DNA from: an uncultured Spirochaetaceae bacterium
GTDB taxonomy: Bacteria; Spirochaetota; Spirochaetia; Treponematales; Treponemataceae
Length of the DNA stretch: 12,121 nt
Reading direction: 5' to 3'
Assembly (NCBI GenBank): GCA_902797925.1
Contig: CADBUT010000060.1
Coordinates: forward strand, 1 to 12,121
The notes under the pieces were generated by a model that had not been told where the DNA came from, searched no databases, and saw only the letters and a program-made list of their open reading frames with translations. The position numbers and the translations under genes were made by a program. Below are positions 5,706 through 12,121 of the stretch, piece by piece. Within the stretch, counting starts at the first letter, position 1; each line of letters opens with the position of its first letter.

Positions 5706-7436
5706 TTAAGTCTCCTGAACTGTGCGCAGCTTGTAATATTCGCCGTGTTTTTCCATAAGCTCGCCGTGCGTGCCCTGTTCGGCAATTCCGTGATCGGTTA
5801 CAACGGCAATTTTGTCAGCATTTTTTATTGTAGAAAGCCGGTGCGCAATCACAAGAGTTGTGCGGCCTTTCGCAAGCTCGTCAAATGAATGCTGAATCTT
5901 AATTTCTGTTGCTGTGTCTAAAGCAGAGGTTGCCTCGTCCAAAATCAGAATCGGCGGATTCTTCAAAAAACATCGTGCAATTGAAACGCGCTGCTTCTGT
6001 CCGCCGCTAAGTTTAATTCCGCGTTCACCGACGATTGAATTGTAGCCGTTCGGCATGAGCATGATGTCGTCATGGATTTCTGCGCGGCGGGCGGCGGCTT
6101 CAATTTCTGCGTCTGTTGCGTCAGGCTTGCCGTATGCAATATTGTCGCGGATTGTACCGGCGAATAAAAATACGTCCTGCTGTACAATGCCGATCTGGGC
6201 ACGAAGCGACTGCTTCTTGATTTTTCTAATGTCTATGCCGTCAAGACTTATTTCGCCGCCAGTGATTTCGTAAAAGCGCGGAATCAAATTGCAGATTGTG
6301 GATTTTCCGCCACCGCTTGCACCTACCAGTGCGAATTTTTCACCGGCATGAATGTCAAGATTGACGCCGTCCAAAACAGGAAAATCATCTGTATAAGAGA
6401 ATGAAACATTTTTAAAGCTAATGTTGCCGCGTGCAGAGAGAATTTCTACGGCGTCAGGTGCGTCACTTGGTTCTGGCTCTGTGCGCATAATTTCAATAAA
6501 GCGGTTGAAGCCTGCCATGCCGGTTGAGAATTGTTCAACCAGAAAGTTCAATTTTCCTATTGGCGCTCTGAAAGCTGCAACAAAGAGATTTGCCGCAACA
6601 AGGTCGGGCAAAGTCATTTTTCCTTTTATAATGAAATAGCCGCCTACGGCAAGCACAACAAGCGAAAGCAGATTATTGCAGAATTCAATATTAGAAAAGA
6701 ATTTTCCCATATATTTAAAGCGTACCTGCTTTGCCGCGCTGTACTGCCTGTTATAAACGTCAAAACGCGCGCGCTCAAAGTCTTCATTTGTAAAGCCCTT
6801 TGTAACGCGTATGCCGGAAATGCTTGATTCAAGGCTTGCGTTTACTTCGGCGGTAGTTTCCTTTACTTTGGTAGAAGTGCGCGAAAGATTACGGCGCGAA
6901 ACAATGCCGATTGCAATCATAATAGGAAGCACAACAATAACAACAATAGCAAGCTCCCAGCGGATATGCAGCATCATTATAAAAGCACCTATGAGATTAA
7001 GCATTGCAATGGTAAAATCTTCAGGACCGTGGTGCGCAAGCTCTGTAATCTCAAAAAGGTCGGTGGTTGCCCGCGACATGATTTTGCCTGTCCGGTGCGT
7101 GTCGTAATAGCTGAACGGCAGCTTTTCAAGATGGTCAAAGACATCGCGCCTCATATCCTGCTCAACGCGGTTTCCAAAAACGTGACCCCAGTAAGCTACA
7201 AAAAAGTTGCAGCACTTATGAAGGCAAAAGCCCGCAAGCAGCACTGCGACCAGAATCAGAAAAGTGCGCAGCTCGTGGTTGGGAATAAGCGTGTTCAGCG
7301 CATAGCGCGAGAACATTGGAAACGCAACATCGATTGCCGCCATAAAAACTGCACATGCCATGTCAGCAGCAAACAGTTTCCAGTGCGGCTTATAATAAGC
7401 AAAAAAGATTTTGAGCGGATGCTTTGAATAATCCAT
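5706..7436 (-). CDS. ABC exporter half-transporter (fused membrane and ATPase domains, MsbA-like type)
   Basis: A 576-residue inner-membrane half-transporter that should work as a dimer, exporting a lipid, peptide or drug-like compound. The type I exporter membrane domain spans about 1-315, with six helices around 20-40, 57-80, 140-160, 162-180, 250-270 and 280-300. The ATPase domain covers 335-576: Walker A GASGGGKST (372-380), Q-loop Q420, signature LSGGQ (476-480), Walker B ILILD (496-500) with catalytic E501, and H-loop H532. All catalytic residues are intact, so a homodimer is possible; no second half-transporter is adjacent. The start at 7436 follows the yhhQ stop by 9 nt, with AAAGGAG placed at the end of yhhQ. 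The substrate cannot be assigned. The motifs fit MsbA, LmrA or BmrA equally. Confidence 0.92.
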   Translation of the reverse strand: MDYSKHPLKIFFAYYKPHWKLFAADMACAVFMAAIDVAFPMFSRYALNTLIPNHELRTFLILVAVLLAGFCLHKCCNFFVAYWGHVFGNRVEQDMRRDVFDHLEKLPFSYYDTHRTGKIMSRATTDLFEITELAHHGPEDFTIAMLNLIGAFIMMLHIRWELAIVVIVVLPIMIAIGIVSRRNLSRTSTKVKETTAEVNASLESSISGIRVTKGFTNEDFERARFDVYNRQYSAAKQVRFKYMGKFFSNIEFCNNLLSLVVLAVGGYFIIKGKMTLPDLVAANLFVAAFRAPIGKLNFLVEQFSTGMAGFNRFIEIMRTEPEPSDAPDAVEILSARGNISFKNVSFSYTDDFPVLDGVNLDIHAGEKFALVGASGGGKSTICNLIPRFYEITGGEISLDGIDIRKIKKQSLRAQIGIVQQDVFLFAGTIRDNIAYGKPDATDAEIEAAARRAEIHDDIMLMPNGYNSIVGERGIKLSGGQKQRVSIARCFLKNPPILILDEATSALDTATEIKIQHSFDELAKGRTTLVIAHRLSTIKNADKIAVVTDHGIAEQGTHGELMEKHGEYYKLRTVQET

Positions 7437-7445
7437 CGTTTAGGG

Positions 7446-8150
7446 TTACTCCTTTGCTGCTACATCTCCTGCTGTAATTTTGCGCGCAATATAGACAAAC
7501 GGTGTGTCGAGGAGGCTTGTAACAATGTAGATAACATAGCACGCTGCCGTAATTGAAACAAGTTCGCGGAATGTGTAAATGCCTGAAAAGGCGCCGAAGT
7601 TGAAAATTACGATGTTTACGAACTGAGAAACGAGCGTAGAAAAGTTGTTGCGGAACCAGAGCATTTTGCTATGGCTGCCGGTCTTTTTTTCGGTAAGATT
7701 CCACCATGCGTGGTAAAGCTGAACGTCAATCCATTCTGAAACTGCATAGGCAATCAGGCTTGAAAGCAGCATACGCGGTGTGTTAGAGAACAGTCCTTTG
7801 ACAAAACCGCTTGCCCAGTCGCTTTCTGCAGGAATGTAATGAACCCACAAAAACGAAAGCACGATAAACGTAAGGCTTGTAAAGATTCCGGCAAGCACGC
7901 CTTTTGAAGCTTCTTTTTTGCCGTAGATTTCGCTTAAAATGTCAGTGGCAAGAAATGTAGCCGCAAACAAGGTGTTGCCCAAAGTCTGGTCCATGCCGAA
8001 AGCATGAACTACAATTGTAACTTCAATGTTTGCAAAAACTGTACAGATTCCAATCCAGGCGAAGAGACCGCCCTTGCCGAAGATTTTCATAAAGGCGATT
8101 GTGCCGCCAAATGAAATTAGAAGAGTGATGATAAGAAATAATTCATTCAT
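7446..8150 (-). CDS. yhhQ: Queuosine-precursor transporter, YhhQ/VUT family
   Basis: A 234-residue integral membrane protein of the YhhQ (formerly DUF165, Vut_1) family, which imports 7-cyano- or 7-aminomethyl-7-deazaguanine for making queuosine in tRNA. Family marks are ATDILSEIYGKKEA (68-81), SLIAYAVSEWIDVQLYH (131-147), WFRNNFSTLVSQFVN (165-179) and a late helix ending near VTSLLDTPFVYI. About six membrane segments can be seen. The start at 8150 has AAGGAGG 7 nt upstream and overlaps, as ATGA, the stop of the relic frame just upstream. It sits 9 nt before the ABC exporter gene, implying co-transcription. I looked for a preQ1 riboswitch in the upstream 170 bases and found nothing convincing. 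Salvage transport fits an organism that takes queuine precursors from its surroundings. Confidence 0.88.
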   Translation of the reverse strand: MNELFLIITLLISFGGTIAFMKIFGKGGLFAWIGICTVFANIEVTIVVHAFGMDQTLGNTLFAATFLATDILSEIYGKKEASKGVLAGIFTSLTFIVLSFLWVHYIPAESDWASGFVKGLFSNTPRMLLSSLIAYAVSEWIDVQLYHAWWNLTEKKTGSHSKMLWFRNNFSTLVSQFVNIVIFNFGAFSGIYTFRELVSITAACYVIYIVTSLLDTPFVYIARKITAGDVAAKE

Positions 8151-8323
8151 TTTGAAACCTCCTTGACAGAGAGATTTCCAATCGTAAAAAAATAGGCTGC
8201 ACGCATTTCAGCGGCTTTTACGTTTACCTGGTTTTGTTTAACGACAGGAAGGTCTTCGAACTGTCCATGAATTACTTATGAATGAATCTATCAGATTTCG
8301 GGTTGGAATTCAACTGCCGTCAT
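8147..8323 (-). pseudogene. Decayed 59-codon reading frame between the EAL gene and yhhQ
   Basis: The frame opens with an ATG overlapping the EAL gene stop (ATGA at 8323-8320) and reads MTAVEFQPEI, then meets TGA, TAG and TAA within six codons (8293-8276). The same frame then runs open for 42 codons (8275-8150) and stops at TGA (8149-8147), overlapping the yhhQ start as ATGA. The open part contains HGQFEDLPVVKQ and, later, AAEMRAAYFFTIGNLSVKE, with ordinary codon choice. Tight overlaps at both ends in one frame suggest a former coupled operon gene that lost its middle or took stop mutations. A 20-codon peptide from the internal ATG could still be made but lacks a Shine-Dalgarno. I do not recognise the family, and the non-coding reading remains possible. 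Confidence 0.35.
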
Positions 8324-10245
8324 AAATCAAGCTGGTAAATTCCAACTTTAAGCTTTTCAAACAGCTCTTTGTCTGGTATAGGACGGCCGAATAAATAGCC
8401 CTGTATCTGTTCGCAGCCGTTTTCTTTAAGAAACTGATAAGCTTCTTCAGTTTCTACGCCCTCGGTGAGCGTGCTCATTCCAAGCTCTTTTGCAAGTGTG
8501 ATTATGTTTCTGAGAATTCTTTGTGCTTTTTCATTGCCTGAAAAACCGCTCAAAAATTTCATGTCGATTTTCATCATGTCAAAGTCATATTCTTTGAGAA
8601 CGTTCAAGCCCGAATAACCTGCACCAAAGTCGTCAAGCCAGAGAGCATATCCGTTTGTTCTGAATTTTCTGAGTATTTCTTTGAGTTTTTCATCATCATA
8701 AGACAGTGTACTTTCAGTAACTTCAATATGAATAAGCTTTTTGTCTATGCCGTATTTCTGAAGACATTTTTCAACGTCTTCGGCAAGATTGATTGAATCA
8801 AAGTCAAGTTTAGAAAAGTTGAGCGATACCGGAACAAGTGTAAGCCCATGCTCCTGTGCATAAACAAAATTACGGCAGACTTTTTCTACAATGTACATGT
8901 CCAGCTTATAAATCTGGTGATATTCCTCTAAAGTCTGAATAAAATCAGCAGGAGAAAGAAAGCCGTATTGAGGATCGTCCCAGCGTGCAAGAGCTTCGAG
9001 TCCGCACATTTTTCCGTTTGCTGTATTTATTACCGGCTGATAATAAACCTTGATGTGCGCGTTCTTTATGGCATTGTCAATATTGTTGATGATGTACTGC
9101 TTTTTCTGGAAATTGCTTGCCATCGAATTGTCGTATTCGCAGTAATCGTTGTTGTAATGTTTTTTGATTGTGTAGCAGGCATATCTTGCATGGTCGCAGG
9201 CAATAAGCGGAAGACATTCCCTGTTTTCCGGCTTATAGGCACCAACCTTCAGCCCAAGTTTGATGTCATAGTCCATACCTATCATGTTGCGCCGAATAGT
9301 CATCAGTTTTTCTTGAACGGCTTCATTCTTTGTGAGAACTACAAAATTGTCGTTAGAAAAATGTGCAACAAGAGAATCTTTAAATACTTTTTCTATCATG
9401 TCGGCAAAGTTCTTTAAGAAAACATTTCCTTCCCAAAAGCCGTATTTTTCATTCAGAATCTTGAAATTCTCAACATCAAGAAAAAGGAAAATCAGCTTGT
9501 CTATCTCCGTAGCTTTGTTATTAATAAGCTCAAGTGCCTGACTCCGGAAATACTGCATATTCGCAATGCCTGTGACTTCATCGCTTATAGCAAGCTTCAT
9601 CAGAATGCTTTGGGCATGTTCAAGCTTTTCGTCTTTCTGCGCTTCTGTAAATTTCTGGCGGTAGGCGTTTACCGCGCTCATAAGAATGCTGATAAACACA
9701 ATCGAAAGATTTATTTTAGTTGCATAAGTTGCAGGCAGAAAATAATCACATATAAAGAAGAAAGCGCTGTAAGTTCCGCCTAAAAGCAGAATTGAATATA
9801 TTGGGCGCCACACAACAAAGCAGAAAACAAAAATGGTCATCGTCATAAGCGTTATGAACTGCTCGCCTTTTTTGTAGTCCATAATCGAAATATAGATACC
9901 GAATACTATCGAGACAATCGAAAAAATGTATTTGAGCGTTTCCCAAACTTTTCTGTTTGAGCTTTGTTTTTTGAGATGTCTGACTGAATAAATGAAAAGT
10001 GCAAGTGCTGAAACGAGCAGCACAGAATAGCAGCTAAGGTGAGTTGTAAACCAATGAACCGTGCGTTTGGTTTCGGGAGAGAATTGTCTTGCAACTACAT
10101 TTGCTATCATGAACAGTTCAAGCAGAATTACAACAATAGAAACGTAAATGCTTGATTTGATATTTGATTCGTCAAAATACTTGTTGATATAATCAGAATG
10201 TCTGCCTGTTCCGAGGAAGTACTTTATTTTTTCAAGTGTCTTCAT
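8320..10245 (-). CDS. Membrane GGDEF-EAL protein, probable c-di-GMP phosphodiesterase with degenerate GGDEF
   Basis: A 641-residue inner-membrane protein. Residues about 30-195 hold six or so hydrophobic segments, then a short helical linker (196-215), a GGDEF-fold domain (about 216-375) and an EAL domain (about 385-635). The GGDEF loop reads SNDNF (297-301), so cyclase activity should be lost; the domain may be regulatory. The EAL domain keeps E417 (LEAL), N476, E508 (IEVTES), D538/D539 (DDFGAGYS), K559, E595 (TEGVET) and Q615 (QGYLFG), as expected for active hydrolysis of c-di-GMP to pGpG. The only usable start, 10245, has no Shine-Dalgarno and lies 8 nt from a TATAAT, so the leader is about 2 nt. 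It is the first gene of the minus-strand run leading into yhhQ and the ABC exporter, and is divergent from the CBS-SpoIIE phosphatase. Confidence 0.93.
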   Translation of the reverse strand: MKTLEKIKYFLGTGRHSDYINKYFDESNIKSSIYVSIVVILLELFMIANVVARQFSPETKRTVHWFTTHLSCYSVLLVSALALFIYSVRHLKKQSSNRKVWETLKYIFSIVSIVFGIYISIMDYKKGEQFITLMTMTIFVFCFVVWRPIYSILLLGGTYSAFFFICDYFLPATYATKINLSIVFISILMSAVNAYRQKFTEAQKDEKLEHAQSILMKLAISDEVTGIANMQYFRSQALELINNKATEIDKLIFLFLDVENFKILNEKYGFWEGNVFLKNFADMIEKVFKDSLVAHFSNDNFVVLTKNEAVQEKLMTIRRNMIGMDYDIKLGLKVGAYKPENRECLPLIACDHARYACYTIKKHYNNDYCEYDNSMASNFQKKQYIINNIDNAIKNAHIKVYYQPVINTANGKMCGLEALARWDDPQYGFLSPADFIQTLEEYHQIYKLDMYIVEKVCRNFVYAQEHGLTLVPVSLNFSKLDFDSINLAEDVEKCLQKYGIDKKLIHIEVTESTLSYDDEKLKEILRKFRTNGYALWLDDFGAGYSGLNVLKEYDFDMMKIDMKFLSGFSGNEKAQRILRNIITLAKELGMSTLTEGVETEEAYQFLKENGCEQIQGYLFGRPIPDKELFEKLKVGIYQLDL

Positions 10246-10253
10246 ACTTTTTT

Positions 10254-10259
10254 ATTATA
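10254..10259 (-). promoter_or_regulatory. -10 box of the GGDEF-EAL gene
   Basis: A perfect TATAAT on the minus strand (10259-10254) ends 8 nt before the ATG. A weak -35 (TTTTCT, 10282-10277) is at 17 nt. The predicted start near 10247 leaves a 2-nt leader, consistent with the absence of a Shine-Dalgarno. Confidence 0.5.
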
Positions 10260-10333
10260 AAACGTTTTTTATAAAAAGAAAATTTTTTTCTGCTGCATTT
10301 TCCCGTTTTCTTCCAGCGTAAAAAAAATCGCTT

Positions 10334-10339
10334 TACAAT
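10334..10339 (+). promoter_or_regulatory. Possible -10 box of the CBS-SpoIIE phosphatase gene
   Basis: TACAAT on the plus strand lies 49 nt before the start codon and predicts a leader of roughly 42 nt carrying AGGGA 9 nt from the ATG. The -35 region at 17 nt (TTCCAG) is poor. The 143-bp spacer 10246-10388 serves both divergent genes and is otherwise very AT-rich with homopolymer runs. Confidence 0.35.
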
Positions 10340-10388
10340 CTGTGGTGGCAGTGTTAGATTTAATAAAACTACTTAGGGAAATTTTCTT

Positions 10389-11639
10389 ATGGAAGACGAA
10401 TTTATAGACAGCTCCTTTTTTTCAGAGGATTTAAAAGACACAACTCCAGCTCATGTGAGAAAGACAGGACTTGAAAACAGCTTTAACGAAAGACAGGTTG
10501 GTTCTATTGCAATTCCAGTTGAATCAGTAAGCAGCTTAGCAAGCCTTGATGTTGTAATCGAGATGTTTGAGCAGCAGCCTGAATTGAATGCTGTACCAGT
10601 TGAAAGGGATGATCACGTAATTGGCGTTATTGAACGCAAGACAGTTGAAGAAAATACCAGCAGTGCGTTCAAACGTTTTGTAGCAAAAACCTGCGGCGAC
10701 TATGTAAAAGAAAGTCCGTTTACGCTCAATTGCAACGATTTTATTGAAAAAGTTGCCGCAAGGGTAAATGAGGCCGCAATTAAAATTGAAATAAAGCATT
10801 TCATCGTTCTTGTAAATAACCGCAGTTTTTACGGCATTATGTCTGTAGCGCAGATGAACTCTAAACTTGAGGACTTGCGGACACATGACCTTGAAAAAGC
10901 AGCTGCAATCCAGCAGAACATGCTTAAAAAGAATTCAAACACAAAGGGTTTCCCATTTTCCGTCTGTATCTGGAACAGAATGGCAAATGCTGTCGGCGGT
11001 GACTACTATATAGCAAAAGAACTTGGCGATGATAAATATTTTGTCGGCTGTTTTGATGTATCCGGCAAAAATGTTTCAGCGTCTCTGCTGACTGTTACGC
11101 TCGGTTCAATTTTTTCTATGCTGACAATGCAGGGCGCTTCAAAGCTTACATCTTCAAAACTTGTGGTTATGCTTGACAATTTTTTGCAGGAAATCGTACC
11201 GATAGGCAATTTTATAACAGGCGCAATCTGCTATATAAACTACACTACAGGCTCGGTTGAAGTCTACAATTGCGGCCACACTAACGTTTTTGCCTGCATG
11301 AATGATGAAACAGGCAAGGGCAAGGTTGCAACACTTCAGCCGCCGCTTCCGCCTTTTGGAATGGGCGCAGTTGCAGAAGCAATTACAGCCGCAAAAAAGT
11401 GCACTTACCGTCTGGCGATAAAGCCTGGACTTCAGATTAATCTTTATTCTGACGGCTTTACAGATATGCAGAACGATAATGGTGAGCGTTTTGACGAAGA
11501 CCGCACAAAGGCTTTCTTCGGCGATCTGTTCTCTACAGATTTTGAATCGGCTGAAGCTGCAATTGAAAAAGCTGTAAACGGCTGGATTCAGAATTCGCTT
11601 CTGCCTGATGACATTACAGTTATGAATATCCGCTTCTGA
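10389..11639 (+). CDS. Soluble SpoIIE-type PP2C phosphatase with CBS-like N-terminal sensor
   Basis: A 416-residue cytoplasmic protein with no membrane segment. Residues about 35-160 look like a CBS-domain pair: a repeated pattern of an IAIPVESV or PFTLNCND strand, a helix, and a hydrophobic strand with glycine (DDHVIGVIERKTVEE, NRSFYGIMSVAQM). CBS pairs commonly bind adenine nucleotides. A helix (160-180) ending in AAAIQQNMLKK, typical of RsbU-type phosphatases, joins it to the catalytic domain: GGDYY with D205, FDVSGKN with D223, NCGHTN (294-299), LYSDGFTD with D355 and PDDIT with D407/D408. The phosphatase therefore looks active, probably on an anti-sigma antagonist that is not in this window. 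AGGGA lies 9 nt before the ATG. It is divergent from the GGDEF-EAL gene and 11 nt upstream of the arfB-like gene. Confidence 0.87.
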   Translation: MEDEFIDSSFFSEDLKDTTPAHVRKTGLENSFNERQVGSIAIPVESVSSLASLDVVIEMFEQQPELNAVPVERDDHVIGVIERKTVEENTSSAFKRFVAKTCGDYVKESPFTLNCNDFIEKVAARVNEAAIKIEIKHFIVLVNNRSFYGIMSVAQMNSKLEDLRTHDLEKAAAIQQNMLKKNSNTKGFPFSVCIWNRMANAVGGDYYIAKELGDDKYFVGCFDVSGKNVSASLLTVTLGSIFSMLTMQGASKLTSSKLVVMLDNFLQEIVPIGNFITGAICYINYTTGSVEVYNCGHTNVFACMNDETGKGKVATLQPPLPPFGMGAVAEAITAAKKCTYRLAIKPGLQINLYSDGFTDMQNDNGERFDEDRTKAFFGDLFSTDFESAEAAIEKAVNGWIQNSLLPDDITVMNIRF

Positions 11640-11650
11640 TAATACAGGCG

Positions 11651-12064
11651 ATGAACCGGAAAGAATTGCACGAATCAATTTTAGAATTTTCTCAAATGAA
11701 ATTTGCAAGAAGCGGCGGCAAAGGCGGGCAGAACGTAAACAAAGTGAACACAAAGGTTCATCTTGTTATGCCGCTTTCTGCCATAAAGGGAATTACCGAA
11801 GATGAACGCATCCGGCTAAGGCAAAAGCTTTCTGCCTTAATAAACAGGAATGACGAATTGTTTTTAGACGCTGATGACGAGCGCTTTCAGGGCAAAAACC
11901 GCAGCATTGCACTTGAACGTCTTGAAAACCGTATAGCCGCCGCTGTAAAAATTCCTAAAAAGCGGATTAAGACAAAACCTACAAAGGCTGCCAAAGAACG
12001 CAAACTCAAGCTAAAGAAAATCCGTTCTGAAATAAAGAAGAACCGCCGTAAAATATTTCTATAA
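11651..12064 (+). CDS. arfB: ArfB-type peptidyl-tRNA hydrolase (ribosome rescue)
   Basis: A 137-residue protein of the ArfB/YaeJ/ICT1 group, which enters the A site of ribosomes stalled without a stop codon and releases the peptide. The GGQ catalytic loop is at 25-27 within ARSGGKGGQNVNKV, as in class I release factors. There is no codon-recognition domain, and the C-terminal third (about 100-137) is a highly basic lysine/arginine tail, which in known ArfB proteins lies in the empty mRNA channel. The length matches the family (about 135-140). The start at 11651 is 11 nt after the phosphatase stop with only a weak AGG, so expression probably depends on read-through and translational coupling. 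An alternative alias is YaeJ; a longer release factor is excluded by size. Confidence 0.9.
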   Translation: MNRKELHESILEFSQMKFARSGGKGGQNVNKVNTKVHLVMPLSAIKGITEDERIRLRQKLSALINRNDELFLDADDERFQGKNRSIALERLENRIAAAVKIPKKRIKTKPTKAAKERKLKLKKIRSEIKKNRRKIFL

Positions 12065-12121
12065 TTTGGAGATATTAAACATCCGATTAATATATATAAT
12101 ACACGCTAAGCAATTAGATAC
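12065..12121 (+). other. Non-coding tail with a -10-like TATAAT
   Basis: The last 57 bases are AT-rich and hold no gene. A TATAAT at 12095-12100 could be the -10 box of a gene beyond the window, but no good -35 is found at 16-18 nt, so this may be chance in AT-rich DNA. Confidence 0.25.

Noticed and set aside
8151..8319. preQ1 riboswitch upstream of the queuosine-precursor transporter
   Set aside because: The region was read for the short preQ1-I stem-loop with an A-rich tail and nothing matched; it instead carries the relic frame.
10315..10334. AGCG/CGCT inverted pair around an A-run as a hairpin
   Set aside because: Only 4-bp arms with a 10-nt loop in AT-rich DNA; too weak to call.
10345..10362. 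Sigma-54-like TGGCAG before the CBS-SpoIIE gene
   Set aside because: The GG element is not followed by GC at the required 10-nt spacing.
11154..11753. Minus-strand open frame of 199 codons opposite the CBS-SpoIIE phosphatase and arfB
   Set aside because: Covers the ends of two well-supported plus-strand genes; cysteine-rich shadow translation.

Overview
The window (about 12.1 kb) looks like chromosome from an anaerobic, probably host-associated spirochaete of the Treponema type. That placement is inferred, not searched. It rests on a NifH that reads like the anaerobe 'cluster III' Fe proteins, moderate G+C with AT-rich spacers, and several membrane or stand-alone SpoIIE-type phosphatases and c-di-GMP proteins. 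Nearly all the DNA is coding. Genes from 1 to 10245 are on the minus strand; those from 10389 to 12064 are on the plus strand, divergent from a shared spacer.

Region 1 (1-3211, minus strand) is a nitrogen-fixation and cysteine block, transcribed in the order cysK (cysteine synthase), nifB (radical-SAM FeMo-cofactor precursor enzyme), a NifX-type cofactor-binding protein, and nifH (Fe protein, cut by the window start). nifB and the NifX gene overlap by 8 bp, and nifH follows a perfect hairpin. Two identical-layout palindromes (ACCTA-N9-TAGGT) flank a strong sigma-70-type promoter in front of cysK, and a related palindrome lies just upstream of nifB. This suggests one repressor links cysteine supply with FeS/FeMo-cofactor assembly. 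A 128-bp foldback element with 12-bp terminal inverted repeats sits between cysK and nifB.

Region 2 (3294-5700, minus strand) holds a membrane-anchored SpoIIE/PP2C phosphatase, whose -10 box is so close to the start codon that its mRNA may be leaderless, and an HSL-type alpha/beta-hydrolase with its own promoter.

Region 3 (5706-10245, minus strand) holds a membrane GGDEF-EAL protein (degenerate GGDEF, intact EAL, so a likely c-di-GMP phosphodiesterase), a 59-codon relic reading frame with three early stops, a YhhQ-type queuosine-precursor transporter, and a full-length ABC exporter half-transporter. ATGA overlaps and a 9-nt gap suggest an operon.

Region 4 (10389-12064, plus strand) holds a soluble phosphatase with a CBS-like N-terminal region fused to a SpoIIE catalytic domain, followed 11 nt later by an ArfB-type ribosome-rescue hydrolase. 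The last 57 bases hold no gene. No tRNA, rRNA, CRISPR array or intact transposase was seen.
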